This document shows, piece after piece, positions 1 to 8,657 of a stretch of 64,000 nucleotides of DNA. The translations under genes were made by a program, and so were the position numbers. The notes under the pieces are model-generated. The model did not search any database. It worked only from the letters and a program-made list of their open reading frames with translations, and had not been told where the DNA came from. This DNA comes from Cohnella kolymensis (GTDB taxonomy: Bacteria > Bacillota > Bacilli > Paenibacillales > Paenibacillaceae): assembly GCF_000829465.1 (NCBI RefSeq), contig NZ_JXAL01000026.1, positions 186,001 through 250,000 of the forward strand. The letters are read 5' to 3'. Positions within the stretch are counted from its first letter, which is position 1; every line of letters begins with the position of its first letter.

Positions 1-852
1 ATATTGCAGACCTTCCTTATTGGCACGGCGGCATTCCGTCAGGAAGCTTTCATCGTTGATGGCAGCCAAGGCCGCAGCTTGCGCAAATCTCGATGTGTTA
101 AAAGGCTCACGCACTTGATTGATGCTTCGGATGACGTCGGGACGGCCGATTCCGTATCCGATCCTGAGCGATGCCAAACCGTATATTTTAGAAAACGTGC
201 GAAGAAGTACGACATTCGGGTACTTGCGAAGCAACTTTAGACCGTCCGGATAGGAGGGATCTTCAACATACTCGCAGTAGGCCTCATCCAATACGACCAG
301 CACATTCTGAGGTACTGAGGACAGGAAGCTTTCGAGCTCATCTTCCGTGACTATGGTGCCGGTCGGGTTATTGGGGTTGCACACCCAAATGACCTTTGTT
401 TTATCCGTGACACGATCAAGCATCGCAGCCAGGTCGTGGGTACCCTCTTTGAGAGGAACTTCGATACTGACGGCATTCTCTATTTGTGCGTTATGTTTAT
501 ACTGAGGGAACGTCTGATCGGCCATAATCGTCTCGTCGCCGGGCACAAGAAAAGCCCTTGCGATCATGAGGATGACTTCATCGGAACCGGCTCCGAAAAT
601 GATCTGATCCGGATTTACCCCATGCTGCTTCGCTAATGCGGCGGTCAGTTCAACGGCCGCCCCATCGGGGTAGATGCTCATGTTCTCGAGCTCGCGAGTA
701 ATAGCTTCCTTGGCCTTCGGCGAGCATCCGAACGGATTTTCGTTCGAAGCCAGCTTGATCACCTCAGTCAAGCCCAGCTCGCGCTTTACATCTTCCACAG
801 GCTTTCCTGGCTGGTACACCGGCAAGTCCACAATATTCGGTTTAGGTTGCAT
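1..852 (-). CDS. hisC: Histidinol-phosphate aminotransferase, C-terminus off window
   Basis: PLP-dependent fold-type I aminotransferase of histidine biosynthesis; in Bacillales the same enzyme also serves aromatic amino acid transamination. The first 284 codons are visible and open. Seen in the translation: the substrate-loop motif SNENPFG near residue 41, NPNNPTGT around residue 170, DEAYCEY, and the PLP-lysine motif TFSKIYGLASLRIGYG near residue 230. The ATG at 852 has a GGAGGG Shine-Dalgarno sequence 7 nt upstream. It lies 95 bp after trpA in the same direction, the same trp-hisC order as the B. subtilis aromatic supraoperon. The missing end is only due to the window boundary. Confidence 0.95.
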   Translation of the reverse strand, partial: MQPKPNIVDLPVYQPGKPVEDVKRELGLTEVIKLASNENPFGCSPKAKEAITRELENMSIYPDGAAVELTAALAKQHGVNPDQIIFGAGSDEVILMIARAFLVPGDETIMADQTFPQYKHNAQIENAVSIEVPLKEGTHDLAAMLDRVTDKTKVIWVCNPNNPTGTIVTEDELESFLSSVPQNVLVVLDEAYCEYVEDPSYPDGLKLLRKYPNVVLLRTFSKIYGLASLRIGYGIGRPDVIRSINQVREPFNTSRFAQAAALAAINDESFLTECRRANKEGLQY

Positions 853-869
853 AGCTTTCCCTCCTGAAA

Positions 870-899
870 ATATGGCAAACGGAGCGTCTGCCGCTCCGT
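870..899 (-). terminator. Weak hairpin between trpA and hisC
   Basis: An 8-bp perfect inverted repeat (ACGGAGCG at 879-886 and CGCTCCGT at 892-899) with a 5-nt loop lies in the trpA-hisC gap. On the minus strand it is followed by TTTGCCATATTTTC, a poor U-tract. It may give partial termination or mRNA 3'-end protection inside the operon rather than a full stop. Confidence 0.4.
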
Positions 900-947
900 A
901 TTCATTGTACGTTCTATTTTGACATATCGCTTTAACGCTGTACAGCA

Positions 948-1785
948 CTATTTCCTTGGCTTCAGCCCGGCGATGAAATGTTCGACCGTGTCATAGCCCT
1001 GCTTACGGACTTCCTCGTCGTTCGAGATCAGCTCAGGAAGCACCTCTTCGACTTTTCGGACGATGGCGCTGCCGACAATCACGCCGTCGCATTGCCCGGC
1101 AAATCGCTCCGCATGTTCGCGCGAAGAAATGCCGAAGCCGACGCAGATCGGTACGGATGATGCTTGGCGAACCGTGCTTAAAAAAAGTCTCGATGCCTTC
1201 GTGAAAAGCGGAGCGGACCCCCGTAACTCCCAGCGAAGAGACGCAATAGACGAAGCCTCTGGCATTTGCCGCAATTTTCTCTACCCGCGCTTGAGAGGTC
1301 GGAGCTACGAGCGGAATGAGATGAACACCGCACTCTTCAGCGATGGCCCTTGCTTCCGCATCTTCTTCCAGAGGAAGATCGGGGATAATAACCCCGCTGA
1401 ACCCATGCTCCTTGAGCAGGCCGAAAAATTTAGGCAAACCGAGCTGCAAGGCGGGGTTGTAATAGGTAAACAGAATGAACGGCATCGTTACTCCGCGGCG
1501 TCTTGCTTCGGAGGCGACACCCATGCAGTCCTGCATGGTGATCCTGTTCTTCAAAGCCCTTTCGGAAGCTCTCTGAATGACGGGACCGTCTGCGAGGGGA
1601 TCGGAATACGGCACGCCAAGCTCGATCATATGCGCTCCCGCCCGCTGAGCCGCCTCAACGAGTGCGACGGATGTGTCGAGATCGGGATCTCCCATCGTCA
1701 TGAACGGGATGAGCGCCGTTTCTCCCCGCTCCTTCAACTCGGCGAACACCGTGTCGATCGCGTTAGGCGCTGTCGTCGTACTCAT
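948..1785 (-). pseudogene. trpA: Tryptophan synthase alpha subunit, one frameshift
   Basis: TrpA cleaves indole-3-glycerol phosphate to indole and glyceraldehyde 3-phosphate and passes indole to TrpB. The frame from 1785 is a normal TrpA through the catalytic region (IELGVPYSDPLADGPVIQ, FILFTYYNP, GFSGVIIPDLP) up to SSLGVTGVR. It then leaves the family sequence at a run of seven T (1180-1186 on the plus strand, as A). Reading six T instead joins it exactly to the second frame, which carries the conserved VGFGISS and CDGVIVGSAIVRK motifs and ends at 948. The rejoined protein would be about 278 residues, a little longer than the usual 265-270. It starts inside trpB (ATGA, 4-nt overlap). The break is a one-base insertion in a homopolymer: mutation or sequencing error. 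Confidence 0.9.
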
Positions 1786-2978
1786 GGCTGCACTCCCTCT
1801 TCATAGGACATGATCGATTCCACATCTTTGTCTCCGCGGCCGGACAGGTTCACAATCATTATTTCGTCTTTAGCCATCGCAGGCGCAATCTTGACTGCTT
1901 GAGCTATGGCATGCGCGGATTCCAATGCCGGAATGATTCCTTCCGTACGCGAGAGCATTTTTAACGCATCCAATGCCTCAGCATCCGTAATAGGGACGTA
2001 CTCGGCGCGCTTGATATCTTTTAAATAGGAGTGCTCGGGTCCGATTCCGGGATAATCCAATCCGGCGGAGATCGAGTGTGCCGGCAGCACTTGTCCGCGT
2101 TCATCCTGAAGCACGTAGCTCATCGAGCCTTGGAATACGCCGGGACGTCCTTTGGTCATTGTCGCCGCATGCTCCTCGGTCTCTATACCGCGGCCTGCGG
2201 CTTCCACGCCGACAAGGCGCACGGACGCATCGTTAATAAACGGATGAAAAATACCGATCGCATTGCTTCCTCCGCCAACTGCAGCGACGATCACATCCGG
2301 CAGACGGCCCTCCGCTTCCTGAATCTGATCGCGGGCTTCAAGTCCGATCACACGCTGAAAATCACGCACCATCATCGGGTAAGGATGCGGCCCGGTTACG
2401 GAACCCAGGATATAATACGTATCCTCAACATTGCTCACCCAGTAACGCAGTGTTTCATTGCAAGCATCTTTTAGAGTTCGCGTGCCGGACATAACCGGAA
2501 TGACTTCCGAGCCGAGCAGCTTCATCCGAAATACGTTAAGCTGCTGACGCTTCGTGTCCTCCTCGCCCATAAACACTTTACACTCGAGTCCCATCAACGC
2601 GGCTACCGTAGCGGATGCCACGCCATGCTGTCCGGCGCCGGTTTCGGCAATCACTTTCTTTTTGCCCATCCGTTTCGCAAGAACGGCTTGTCCGATCGTA
2701 TTGTTGATCTTGTGAGCGCCGGTATGGTTCAGATCCTCGCGTTTCAGATAAATCTTCGCCCCGCCAAACTGCTGCGTCAGCCTTTCCGCGTAATAAAGCG
2801 GTGTCGGCCGTCCGGAGTACTGTTTCAGCAGGTACCGCACTTCCTCCAGAAAGTCAGGATCGTCTTTATATCGAAGGTAGGCTTCCTCCAGCTCGATTAA
2901 TGCATTCATTAGCGTTTCAGGCACATATTTGCCGCCGAACGGGCCGAAGCGGCCGTGTTGATCCGGCACTTGATTCAT
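1782..2978 (-). CDS. trpB: Tryptophan synthase beta subunit
   Basis: PLP enzyme that condenses indole with L-serine to tryptophan; works as an alpha2-beta2 complex with TrpA. 398 residues, full length for the family. Visible motifs: the N-terminal [16 protein letters not shown], the PLP-lysine motif HTGAHKINN near residue 87, GAGQHGVA, the phosphate-binding glycine loop GGGSNAIG near residue 235, and SGRGDKD near the C-terminus. Start and stop overlap trpF and trpA by four bases, so translation across trpF-trpB-trpA is probably coupled. No frame problem is seen. Confidence 0.98.
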   Translation of the reverse strand: MNQVPDQHGRFGPFGGKYVPETLMNALIELEEAYLRYKDDPDFLEEVRYLLKQYSGRPTPLYYAERLTQQFGGAKIYLKREDLNHTGAHKINNTIGQAVLAKRMGKKKVIAETGAGQHGVASATVAALMGLECKVFMGEEDTKRQQLNVFRMKLLGSEVIPVMSGTRTLKDACNETLRYWVSNVEDTYYILGSVTGPHPYPMMVRDFQRVIGLEARDQIQEAEGRLPDVIVAAVGGGSNAIGIFHPFINDASVRLVGVEAAGRGIETEEHAATMTKGRPGVFQGSMSYVLQDERGQVLPAHSISAGLDYPGIGPEHSYLKDIKRAEYVPITDAEALDALKMLSRTEGIIPALESAHAIAQAVKIAPAMAKDEIMIVNLSGRGDKDVESIMSYEEGVQP

Positions 2979-3631
2979 GAACGTTTCACCCTTTCTGCGA
3001 ATGCGGCGATTTTGCCCGCATCCTTAACTCCATCCGTTTCCACACCACTGGATATGTCCACGCCGGCCGGGCGGTACTCTTTCATTAATTGACCGGCGTT
3101 CTCCGGCGAGAGACCGCCGGCGATGAATAACCGCAATCCGTTAATTTCGGCCGCCTCTTGATAGGTTGGGATCAAGTCCCAGCGAAAGGTACGCCCCGTG
3201 CCGCCGCCCGCCGTATCCAGAAGAATCGTTGTAACTGCGTTCTTATAAGCGGAAAGTCGATCGGCACTGTCATCCTCGCCAACCGGCATCGCCTTCCAAA
3301 CCTCGGCACCAAACCGGTTTTGCACTTCCCGGCAAAAATCCGGCGTTTCCTCACCGTGTAATTGTATAACATCCAGCGGCACAACGGATAACACCTCTGC
3401 AATCTGCTCGATTGAAGGATTAACGAAAACCCCGACTGAGCGCGGAGGCCGCCCGCCGGCCATAGGGATTTTACTCGACGCAGAGCGAAGCATAGCCGCT
3501 TGTTCCAGCGTTACTTGCCTTTTGCTTGGGGCGAATACAAGTCCGATGTAATCGACCGGAAGCCCGTACATGTCATGCAGAGTTTCCTCTTGTTTGATTC
3601 CGCAAATTTTCACGATGGCTTGATGCGTCAT
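2975..3631 (-). CDS. trpF: Phosphoribosylanthranilate isomerase
   Basis: Amadori isomerase of tryptophan synthesis, a single-domain TIM barrel, 218 residues. The N-terminal KICGIKQEE motif holds the catalytic cysteine; [14 protein letters not shown] at the C-terminus matches the family phosphate-binding end, and the second catalytic aspartate lies in [14 protein letters not shown]. It is a separate gene, not fused to trpC as in enterobacteria. Four-base overlaps with trpC upstream and trpB downstream place it firmly in the operon. Confidence 0.96.
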   Translation of the reverse strand: MTHQAIVKICGIKQEETLHDMYGLPVDYIGLVFAPSKRQVTLEQAAMLRSASSKIPMAGGRPPRSVGVFVNPSIEQIAEVLSVVPLDVIQLHGEETPDFCREVQNRFGAEVWKAMPVGEDDSADRLSAYKNAVTTILLDTAGGGTGRTFRWDLIPTYQEAAEINGLRLFIAGGLSPENAGQLMKEYRPAGVDISSGVETDGVKDAGKIAAFAERVKRS

Positions 3632-4434
3632 CCCAAGCTTCCTTCTTTCGTGAGCGGTCCCATCAATTGCTGGACAGCCGACTGTACGTCGGATTGACGC
3701 ATAAAAGTTTCGCCGACCAATACGGCTTGCGCTCCGGCTTTGCGCACGAACTCCACATCCTCCGGTTCGGCAATGGCGCTTTCGCTGATGGCTGCTACCC
3801 CTTGAGGCATGAGCCGGATTAATTGCTCAGTTACATTTAAATTGGTTTCAAACGTCTTCAGATCCCGGTTATTGACGCCGATCAAAGATGCTTTACCCAT
3901 ATCCAGCACCGTTTCGAGCTCCCGACGATCGTGAACCTCCACTAAAGCGTCCATGCCCAAATCGCGTGCGAGATCGTAAAATGAAGCTAATTGACTTTTC
4001 GACAGGATCGCCGCTATCAGTAGTACGGCATCCGCGCCAATGAGCCGAGCCTCGTAGATCTGCCTTTCGTCGATGGTAAAGTCTTTGCGCAGCAGCGGGA
4101 CCTTCACCTTTTCGCGAATTGCTTTTAAGTAATCGTTGCTGCCTTGAAAATATTCTGTATCCGTCAGAACGGAAATGCAATCGGTCGCGGCTGCTTCATA
4201 AGCTTGTGCAAGAGAAACCGGGTCGAAATCGGTTCTGATGAGTCCTTTGGAAGGGCTGGCTTTCTTTACCTCGGCAATCAGGCCGACGGGCCGATTGCGG
4301 TTAACTAAAGCTTGGTGAAAACCACGGCACGGAGCTGAGTCTGAGATGGCTTTCTCCGCTTTGGATATGGAAAGGGCGCCCTTCAGTGCGTCGACTTCTT
4401 GCTTTTTGGTAGCGACTATGCGATCAAGAAACAT
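3628..4434 (-). CDS. trpC: Indole-3-glycerol phosphate synthase
   Basis: Closes the indole ring by decarboxylation of CdRP; TIM barrel, 268 residues. The family signature EVKKASPSKG (substrate loop, residues ~55-64), LLRKDFTIDE, and the C-terminal ESAI/VLVGETFMR phosphate-binding segments are all visible. The stop overlaps the trpF start by four bases and the start lies 11 bases inside trpD, so it should be co-translated with both. Confidence 0.97.
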   Translation of the reverse strand: MFLDRIVATKKQEVDALKGALSISKAEKAISDSAPCRGFHQALVNRNRPVGLIAEVKKASPSKGLIRTDFDPVSLAQAYEAAATDCISVLTDTEYFQGSNDYLKAIREKVKVPLLRKDFTIDERQIYEARLIGADAVLLIAAILSKSQLASFYDLARDLGMDALVEVHDRRELETVLDMGKASLIGVNNRDLKTFETNLNVTEQLIRLMPQGVAAISESAIAEPEDVEFVRKAGAQAVLVGETFMRQSDVQSAVQQLMGPLTKEGSLG

Positions 4435-5470
4435 GGCTCAATTCTCCTGTCGTGGCAATCCACTGCTGTAATTTGGCCGCGGCACGTCCGTTATCGATCG
4501 TCCCGGCAGCCAGGTTTACACCGTCCTGCAATGTGCCCGCGAGGCCGGCCACATAGATGCACGCTCCGGCATTCGCTAACACGATATCGCGGTACGGGCT
4601 TTTATCTCCGCTTAGAACTTTACCGATCAAGCGTGCATTCTCCGCTGCATCTCCGCCTTGAACGGAACCCAGCGGAACCGTAGCTAGACCCAGCTGCTCG
4701 GGCGTAATGTCATAGGTGATCACTTCGCCGCCCTGCAGCTCGGATACCTGAGTCGGAGCGGAAATGCTGATTTCATCCAGACCGTCATGGCTGCCGACGA
4801 CCATCGCTCTTTTCAGCCCAAGCCGGGATAGCACGGCGGCAACTGTAGCGGTTCTGTTCCGGTCGTACAAGCCGATCATCTGCCGGTCGGCATTCGCAGG
4901 GTTGGCAAGCGGTCCGAGCATATTGAAAATGGTGCGCACGCCGAGCTCACGCCGCGGCGCGGCGGCATGCTTAAGCGCAGGATGGTACAGCGGCGCGAAC
5001 ATAAAGCATATGCCGGTGGCCTCGAGGCAGCCGGCCGCTTGTTCCGCGCTCAGATTGATGTTGACGCCGAGCGCCTCCAGTACGTCGGCGCTGCCCGCTT
5101 TACCGGATACGGCGCGGTTGCCGTGCTTGGCGACTCTCACTCCCGCTGCTGCACTAATAATAGCTGACACCGTCGAAATATTGAATTTATGAATGCCGGA
5201 GCCCCCGGTGCCGCAAGTATCAAGCAAATTTACATTTTCGGTTACAACACGGTCTGAAAAGGATCTCATCGCCTCCGCAAAGCCGGTAATTTCATCTACC
5301 GTCTCGCCTTTCATGCGAAGAGCGATAACCGTCGCCGCGATTTGAGCCGGTGTCGCCTCGCCTTTCATAATGGCAGTCATGGCTGCAAAAGCCTCTTCAC
5401 GGGTTAAATCGCCGCCGCTCATCATTTTGTTCAACGCTTGGGTTAAATTTATCGTTACTAGTTGGCTCAT
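4424..5470 (-). CDS. trpD: Anthranilate phosphoribosyltransferase
   Basis: Transfers the phosphoribosyl group of PRPP to anthranilate. 348 residues. The glycine-rich PRPP motif DTCGTGGSG near residue 84, KHGNRAVSGKAGSADVLE, and the conserved NMLGPLANPA stretch are present. It is the single-function form with no glutamine amidotransferase domain. The trpG/pabA subunit is not in this operon, as in B. subtilis, where a shared one lies in the folate operon. It lies 20 bp after trpE with a GGAGG upstream of the ATG. Confidence 0.97.
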   Translation of the reverse strand: MSQLVTINLTQALNKMMSGGDLTREEAFAAMTAIMKGEATPAQIAATVIALRMKGETVDEITGFAEAMRSFSDRVVTENVNLLDTCGTGGSGIHKFNISTVSAIISAAAGVRVAKHGNRAVSGKAGSADVLEALGVNINLSAEQAAGCLEATGICFMFAPLYHPALKHAAAPRRELGVRTIFNMLGPLANPANADRQMIGLYDRNRTATVAAVLSRLGLKRAMVVGSHDGLDEISISAPTQVSELQGGEVITYDITPEQLGLATVPLGSVQGGDAAENARLIGKVLSGDKSPYRDIVLANAGACIYVAGLAGTLQDGVNLAAGTIDNGRAAAKLQQWIATTGELSHVS

Positions 5471-5490
5471 GGTGTTAAACCTCCTGCCTC

Positions 5491-7065
5491 TTAGTCATAG
5501 TCCAAATTTGTACGCCGATCCCCGACAACAACGAGCTCATCGGTGCTTCGCGTGCCGGCCGAAGCTGAAGGAAATGCCGCTTCCGCCGAACGGATCGACT
5601 TGAGCATTCCTTTTGCCTTGTTCACAGTCTCCTGATATTCGTTCTCCGGAACGGAATCCCATACGATGCCGGCGCCCGCTTGCACGTAAGCTTTGCCATG
5701 TTTGAAAATAATGGTCCGTATTGTAATGCAGGTGTTGAGGCTGCCCGAAAATCCGAGATATCCAATTGCTCCCGCATATGCGCCTCTCGCTTCATTTTCC
5801 AGCTCGGCTATAATCTCCATGGCACGCAGCTTGGGAGCTCCGGACACCGTGCCTGCAGGCAGGCATGAGAGAAACGCGTCGTAAAAATCTTTGTCCGGGC
5901 TCAGCTGCCCGCTGACGTTGGATACGATGTGCATCACGTGGGAGTAACGCTCGATATCCATGAAGCTGTCGCATTTCACCGTTCCATACGCGGACACCCT
6001 GCCGATGTCATTGCGGCCCAGATCGACGAGCATCATGTGCTCCGCCCGCTCCTTCTCATCCGCCAAAAGTTCTCTCTCCAGCGCCTCGTCCTCTTCCGGC
6101 GTTGTGCCCCGGGGGCGGGTTCCGGCAATGGGCCTCGTCTCGACTTTTCCGTTATCGACTTTAACAAGGAGTTCCGGTGACGTTCCTACGATCACTTCGT
6201 CGTCAAGCTTCAGGTAGTACATATACGGCGAAGGATTCATCGTTCTCAGCACGCGGTACACATGGAGCGGATCCACTTCCGTTTCGATATGAAAACGCTG
6301 GGAAAGCACGACCTGAAAAATATCGCCCGCACGAATGTACTCTTTCGCCTGCTCGACATTTTGCACAAATGTTTCCTTGGTCAGATTTGATGAAATTTCG
6401 CCGAGCTCCGGATCTTGCGGCGGTGTACCCATGGAAGCCAATGCGGGAAGCGGCTGCCTGATCCGGCGGATCGTTTCGTCGATCGCGTCACACGTTTGCC
6501 GGTAGGCTTGCTCTATGTCCCGGTCGGTCGCTCCTTCCGCGATGTGCACATTGCCGATGACAAGAACCTGCTGCTTGAAATGGTCAAAAACAATAATGCG
6601 ATCGCAGAACATGAAATGCATATCGTCCATATTCAAGTCGTCGATATCATGCGGCGGCAGTTTTTTCTCATAGTATTGCAGCAAGTCGTATCCGAAAAAT
6701 CCGATCGCCCCGCCTGTGAATGGCGGCAGCTCCGGAATGGAAGGACTCCTGTAGGAGCGGAGCTTCTCCCGAAGAAGCTGCAACGGCTGCCCGGTGTGAT
6801 GGGTCTCGGTTCGGCCGGCCTGCTCCAGTGTCAGCTTGTTTTTCTTCAACCGGAGAACCAGAAAAGGGTCCGTCCCGATAAAAGAGTATCGCGCCCATTT
6901 GACGCCGCCCTCCACACTCTCCAATAAGAACGATCGCTTGTCGCGGCTAAGATGCTGGAACACCCGGATCGGGGTTTCCGTATCCGCCAAGAGCCGGCGA
7001 ACGACGGGGATCACATTGTATTTGCCCGCCATTGCCTTAATTTGCTGCAGCTCCTGCTGATCCAT
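5491..7065 (-). CDS. trpE: Anthranilate synthase component I
   Basis: First committed step of tryptophan synthesis: chorismate to anthranilate with ammonia from the TrpG/PabA glutaminase. 524 residues. An N-terminal anthranilate synthase region carries the LLES feedback-site motif (residues ~47-50). The C-terminal chorismate-binding domain shows GDIFQVVLSQR, GTSPELLVK, RPIAGTRPRG, DLGRNDIGRV and the late PSGA-like PAGTVSGAPK segment. It is the first gene of the trp operon and follows an attenuator (7107-7241), so its expression should be set by tryptophan-bound TRAP. Confidence 0.97.
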   Translation of the reverse strand: MDQQELQQIKAMAGKYNVIPVVRRLLADTETPIRVFQHLSRDKRSFLLESVEGGVKWARYSFIGTDPFLVLRLKKNKLTLEQAGRTETHHTGQPLQLLREKLRSYRSPSIPELPPFTGGAIGFFGYDLLQYYEKKLPPHDIDDLNMDDMHFMFCDRIIVFDHFKQQVLVIGNVHIAEGATDRDIEQAYRQTCDAIDETIRRIRQPLPALASMGTPPQDPELGEISSNLTKETFVQNVEQAKEYIRAGDIFQVVLSQRFHIETEVDPLHVYRVLRTMNPSPYMYYLKLDDEVIVGTSPELLVKVDNGKVETRPIAGTRPRGTTPEEDEALERELLADEKERAEHMMLVDLGRNDIGRVSAYGTVKCDSFMDIERYSHVMHIVSNVSGQLSPDKDFYDAFLSCLPAGTVSGAPKLRAMEIIAELENEARGAYAGAIGYLGFSGSLNTCITIRTIIFKHGKAYVQAGAGIVWDSVPENEYQETVNKAKGMLKSIRSAEAAFPSASAGTRSTDELVVVGDRRTNLDYD

Positions 7066-7106
7066 CGATTATCTCTCCTTTGTTCATGATCGGCCGGAAC
7101 TTCAGA

Positions 7107-7147
7107 TGCCGGAAAAATAAAAAAGCACCTCTGCTCCGCAGAGATGC
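7107..7147 (-). terminator. trp operon attenuator terminator
   Basis: Rho-independent terminator in the trpE leader: stem arms at 7138-7147 and 7125-7134 with a 3-nt loop. As RNA all ten pairs form, one a G-U, and a U-rich stretch follows at 7124-7107. The 5' arm also pairs over nine bases (7138-7146) with 7226-7234 inside the TRAP triplet run. That gives the mutually exclusive antiterminator expected for TRAP attenuation. trpE begins 42 nt after the end of the U-rich stretch. Confidence 0.88.
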
Positions 7148-7208
7148 GCATAATCGATTAGAGTCGCACTTTAACATCGCGTAACAAAGACACGCAATGG
7201 TACAGCAG

Positions 7209-7241
7209 CTCAGCTCATCTAATCTCATCTCTACTTGGCTC
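7209..7241 (-). promoter_or_regulatory. TRAP-binding triplet array in the trp leader
   Basis: Read on the minus strand, seven triplets occur at exact 5-nt intervals, 5' to 3': GAG, AAG, GAG, GAG, UAG, GAG, GAG. Every spacer is two nucleotides. A further CAG lies 4 nt upstream. This is the known geometry of a TRAP (MtrB) RNA site; B. subtilis trp has eleven triplets. Triplets 2-4 contain the 5' half of the antiterminator, so bound TRAP would free the terminator. A small GCCG/CGGC hairpin near 7257-7274 could be the counterpart of the B. subtilis 5' stem-loop. Confidence 0.88.
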
Positions 7242-7301
7242 ACATCTGCGTAAGTTGCCGTCCCTATGGCCGGCTGTTCCGCAATGTCTAATATGTAACT
7301 T

Positions 7302-7331
7302 ACTATATCATTTCGGCGCAAGAAGCGTCAA
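7302..7331 (-). promoter_or_regulatory. Sigma-A promoter of the trp operon
   Basis: On the minus strand TTGACG (7331-7326) and TATAGT (7307-7302) are separated by 18 nt. Each matches the sigma-A consensus at five of six positions. Transcription would start near 7295, giving a leader of about 230 nt that contains the TRAP array and terminator. Confidence 0.8.
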
Positions 7332-7388
7332 CAGGTTAGCTGGTCCAAATGTGCCTTTGTGCTATATGGATTGGCCCCCGCACGGTCT

Positions 7389-7472
7389 CTGAATTAAGCC
7401 AACAGTTTCATTTAAACCGCTGGGAGCGGCTTAATTCAGCCGGCAGCGCCTTTTCACAGCATTTAAACCGCT
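7389..7472. repeat. Inverted repeat plus 51-bp-spaced direct repeat
   Basis: A perfect 12-bp inverted repeat (CTGAATTAAGCC at 7389-7400, GGCTTAATTCAG at 7428-7439) encloses ATTTAAACCGCT at 7410-7421. That 12-mer recurs exactly at 7461-7472, 51 bp on. It sits between the broken gene at 7486 and the trp promoter. Its role is unknown. It could be a mobile palindromic repeat or the 3' end structure of the upstream transcript. Confidence 0.55.
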
Positions 7473-7485
7473 CGCAGCGTGTTAC

Positions 7486-8084
7486 TCACCAGAAAAAGCT
7501 GCGTACGTTTTCTTCCAACACATATTCATGATGACGGACGGTAGTATACTTCACGGGGCGAAGAATCTTTTTGCTCATAAGTTGCCTGATGATGCGGCGG
7601 CTGAATTCGTCGCTGGACTGCAAGCAGAAGCATACATCACGCAGGCGGAGAGGTCGGTTCAGTCTCATAGCATATCGGATGACTTCCCGCTCGTACAACG
7701 AAAACTGAGTATAGCTTTGTGTCAAACCCGTGGAATATCGGCCAACAAGCTCATACATCGTTCGTCTGCAGACTTCTGGCCGTTTATCCATGTCATCCTT
7801 AGTAAATGGAATATACCTGTAGCCATACATCGCCATTGTACGTATGCGCTGATGCTCAAAGTCAAACCGGTGAGGGTAATGTTCTCGGCATGTACCACAA
7901 ATCCATCCGCCTCAGCGAATCCCAGCGGTTCGAACACAGCGTCGATGTAGATCTTTACGCCGGTAAGACTAAGGATCTCATGCTCTAAAATAAATCCGTC
8001 AAACGATTTAAACACCGGCCAGACAACTGTCTCCAGCAGTTTCTTTTCTCCAGCTGCATGTTTTTTAATTTGCTCCAGACGCAT
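7486..8084 (-). pseudogene. Vsr/DUF559-like nuclease fold with C-terminal winged helix, broken frame
   Basis: Two minus-strand frames (8084-7722 and 7836-7486) join into one protein of about 198 residues if one missing base is restored near 7866-7873. After the join, residues 43-100 read like a DUF559/Vsr PD-(D/E)XK core: KIYIDAV, then EADGFVVHAE, then RIRTMAMYGYRYIPF. The last ~80 residues resemble a DNA-binding winged helix. A strong ribosome site (GGGGAGAGGA) and ATG at about 8146 lie out of frame, so a second base may be missing near 8135. The family assignment is by eye only. The gene separates aroH from trpE, which are adjacent in B. subtilis. Confidence 0.55.
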
Positions 8085-8165
8085 TCCGGATGCCTGCTCA
8101 TGCTGCTCTTCCAGTAACTTCTCGTAGGCCGACTTAAATATGACATTCCTCTCCCCTCAAAATGC

Positions 8166-8200
8166 AAAAACGCCGTCTGCTCCGAAGAGACAAACGGCGT
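8166..8200 (-). terminator. Terminator after aroC-aroB-aroH
   Basis: Arms ACGCCGT (8170-8176) and ACGGCGT (8194-8200) with extra pairs inward form a stem followed on the minus strand by TTTTTGCATTTT. It lies about 90 nt after aroH. It separates the aro transcription unit from the trp operon, which has its own promoter. Confidence 0.75.
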
Positions 8201-8288
8201 GTGCTTCACGCGATATATAAAGGATATCAACAGAGTTAGAATATCATAGTTGGATCAATCATAACAGTACCGTACAACGCGCTGCACG

Positions 8289-8657
8289 TCATCTGTCCGA
8301 CAAATCAGGGCGCAAGGCCTTGGCCCGGTTGAGGTACACGTGCTGGATCTGCGATTGCGACAGCTCTGTGTTTACCGAGACCATCAAGCGGATGCACTTC
8401 TCCAGGCTGCCTTTCACCGGTATCTCGATCGCGCACATGAGAGGCACAAGGTCCCAACCGTCCATTTGGCGGATGGCGCGTGCCGGAAAAGTTGCGTCCA
8501 AATCCTGAGTTACCGTTACAAACACATGCGCGATATCTTCAGGCGAAAAATGATTGACTTCAACGATGCCGTTCAGCAATTGAATCGTGGCATCCAGAAT
8601 CGCTTTCTCTTCATTCAACTCTACCGTAGTAGCCCCGCGAATTCCTCTAACGCTCAT
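8289..8657 (-). CDS. aroH: Chorismate mutase, AroH type
   Basis: Monofunctional chorismate mutase that converts chorismate to prephenate for phenylalanine and tyrosine. 122 residues, close to the 127 of B. subtilis AroH. N-terminal VRGIRGATT, the LLNGIVEVN helix, and VTQDLDATFPARAIRQ agree with the AroH trimeric barrel. The start lies 11 bases inside the aroB end, indicating coupled translation. A terminator follows. Confidence 0.95.
   Translation of the reverse strand: MSVRGIRGATTVELNEEKAILDATIQLLNGIVEVNHFSPEDIAHVFVTVTQDLDATFPARAIRQMDGWDLVPLMCAIEIPVKGSLEKCIRLMVSVNTELSQSQIQHVYLNRAKALRPDLSDR

Noticed and set aside
1174..1192. Programmed ribosomal frameshift in trpA
   Set aside because: The needed shift is +1, while T-rich slippery heptamers promote -1; no stimulatory structure was seen, and several other genes show similar one-base breaks.
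5370..5603. Plus-strand ORFs opposite trp, aro, der and similar genes
   Set aside because: They are antisense shadows of strongly conserved genes with no ribosome sites or family resemblance.
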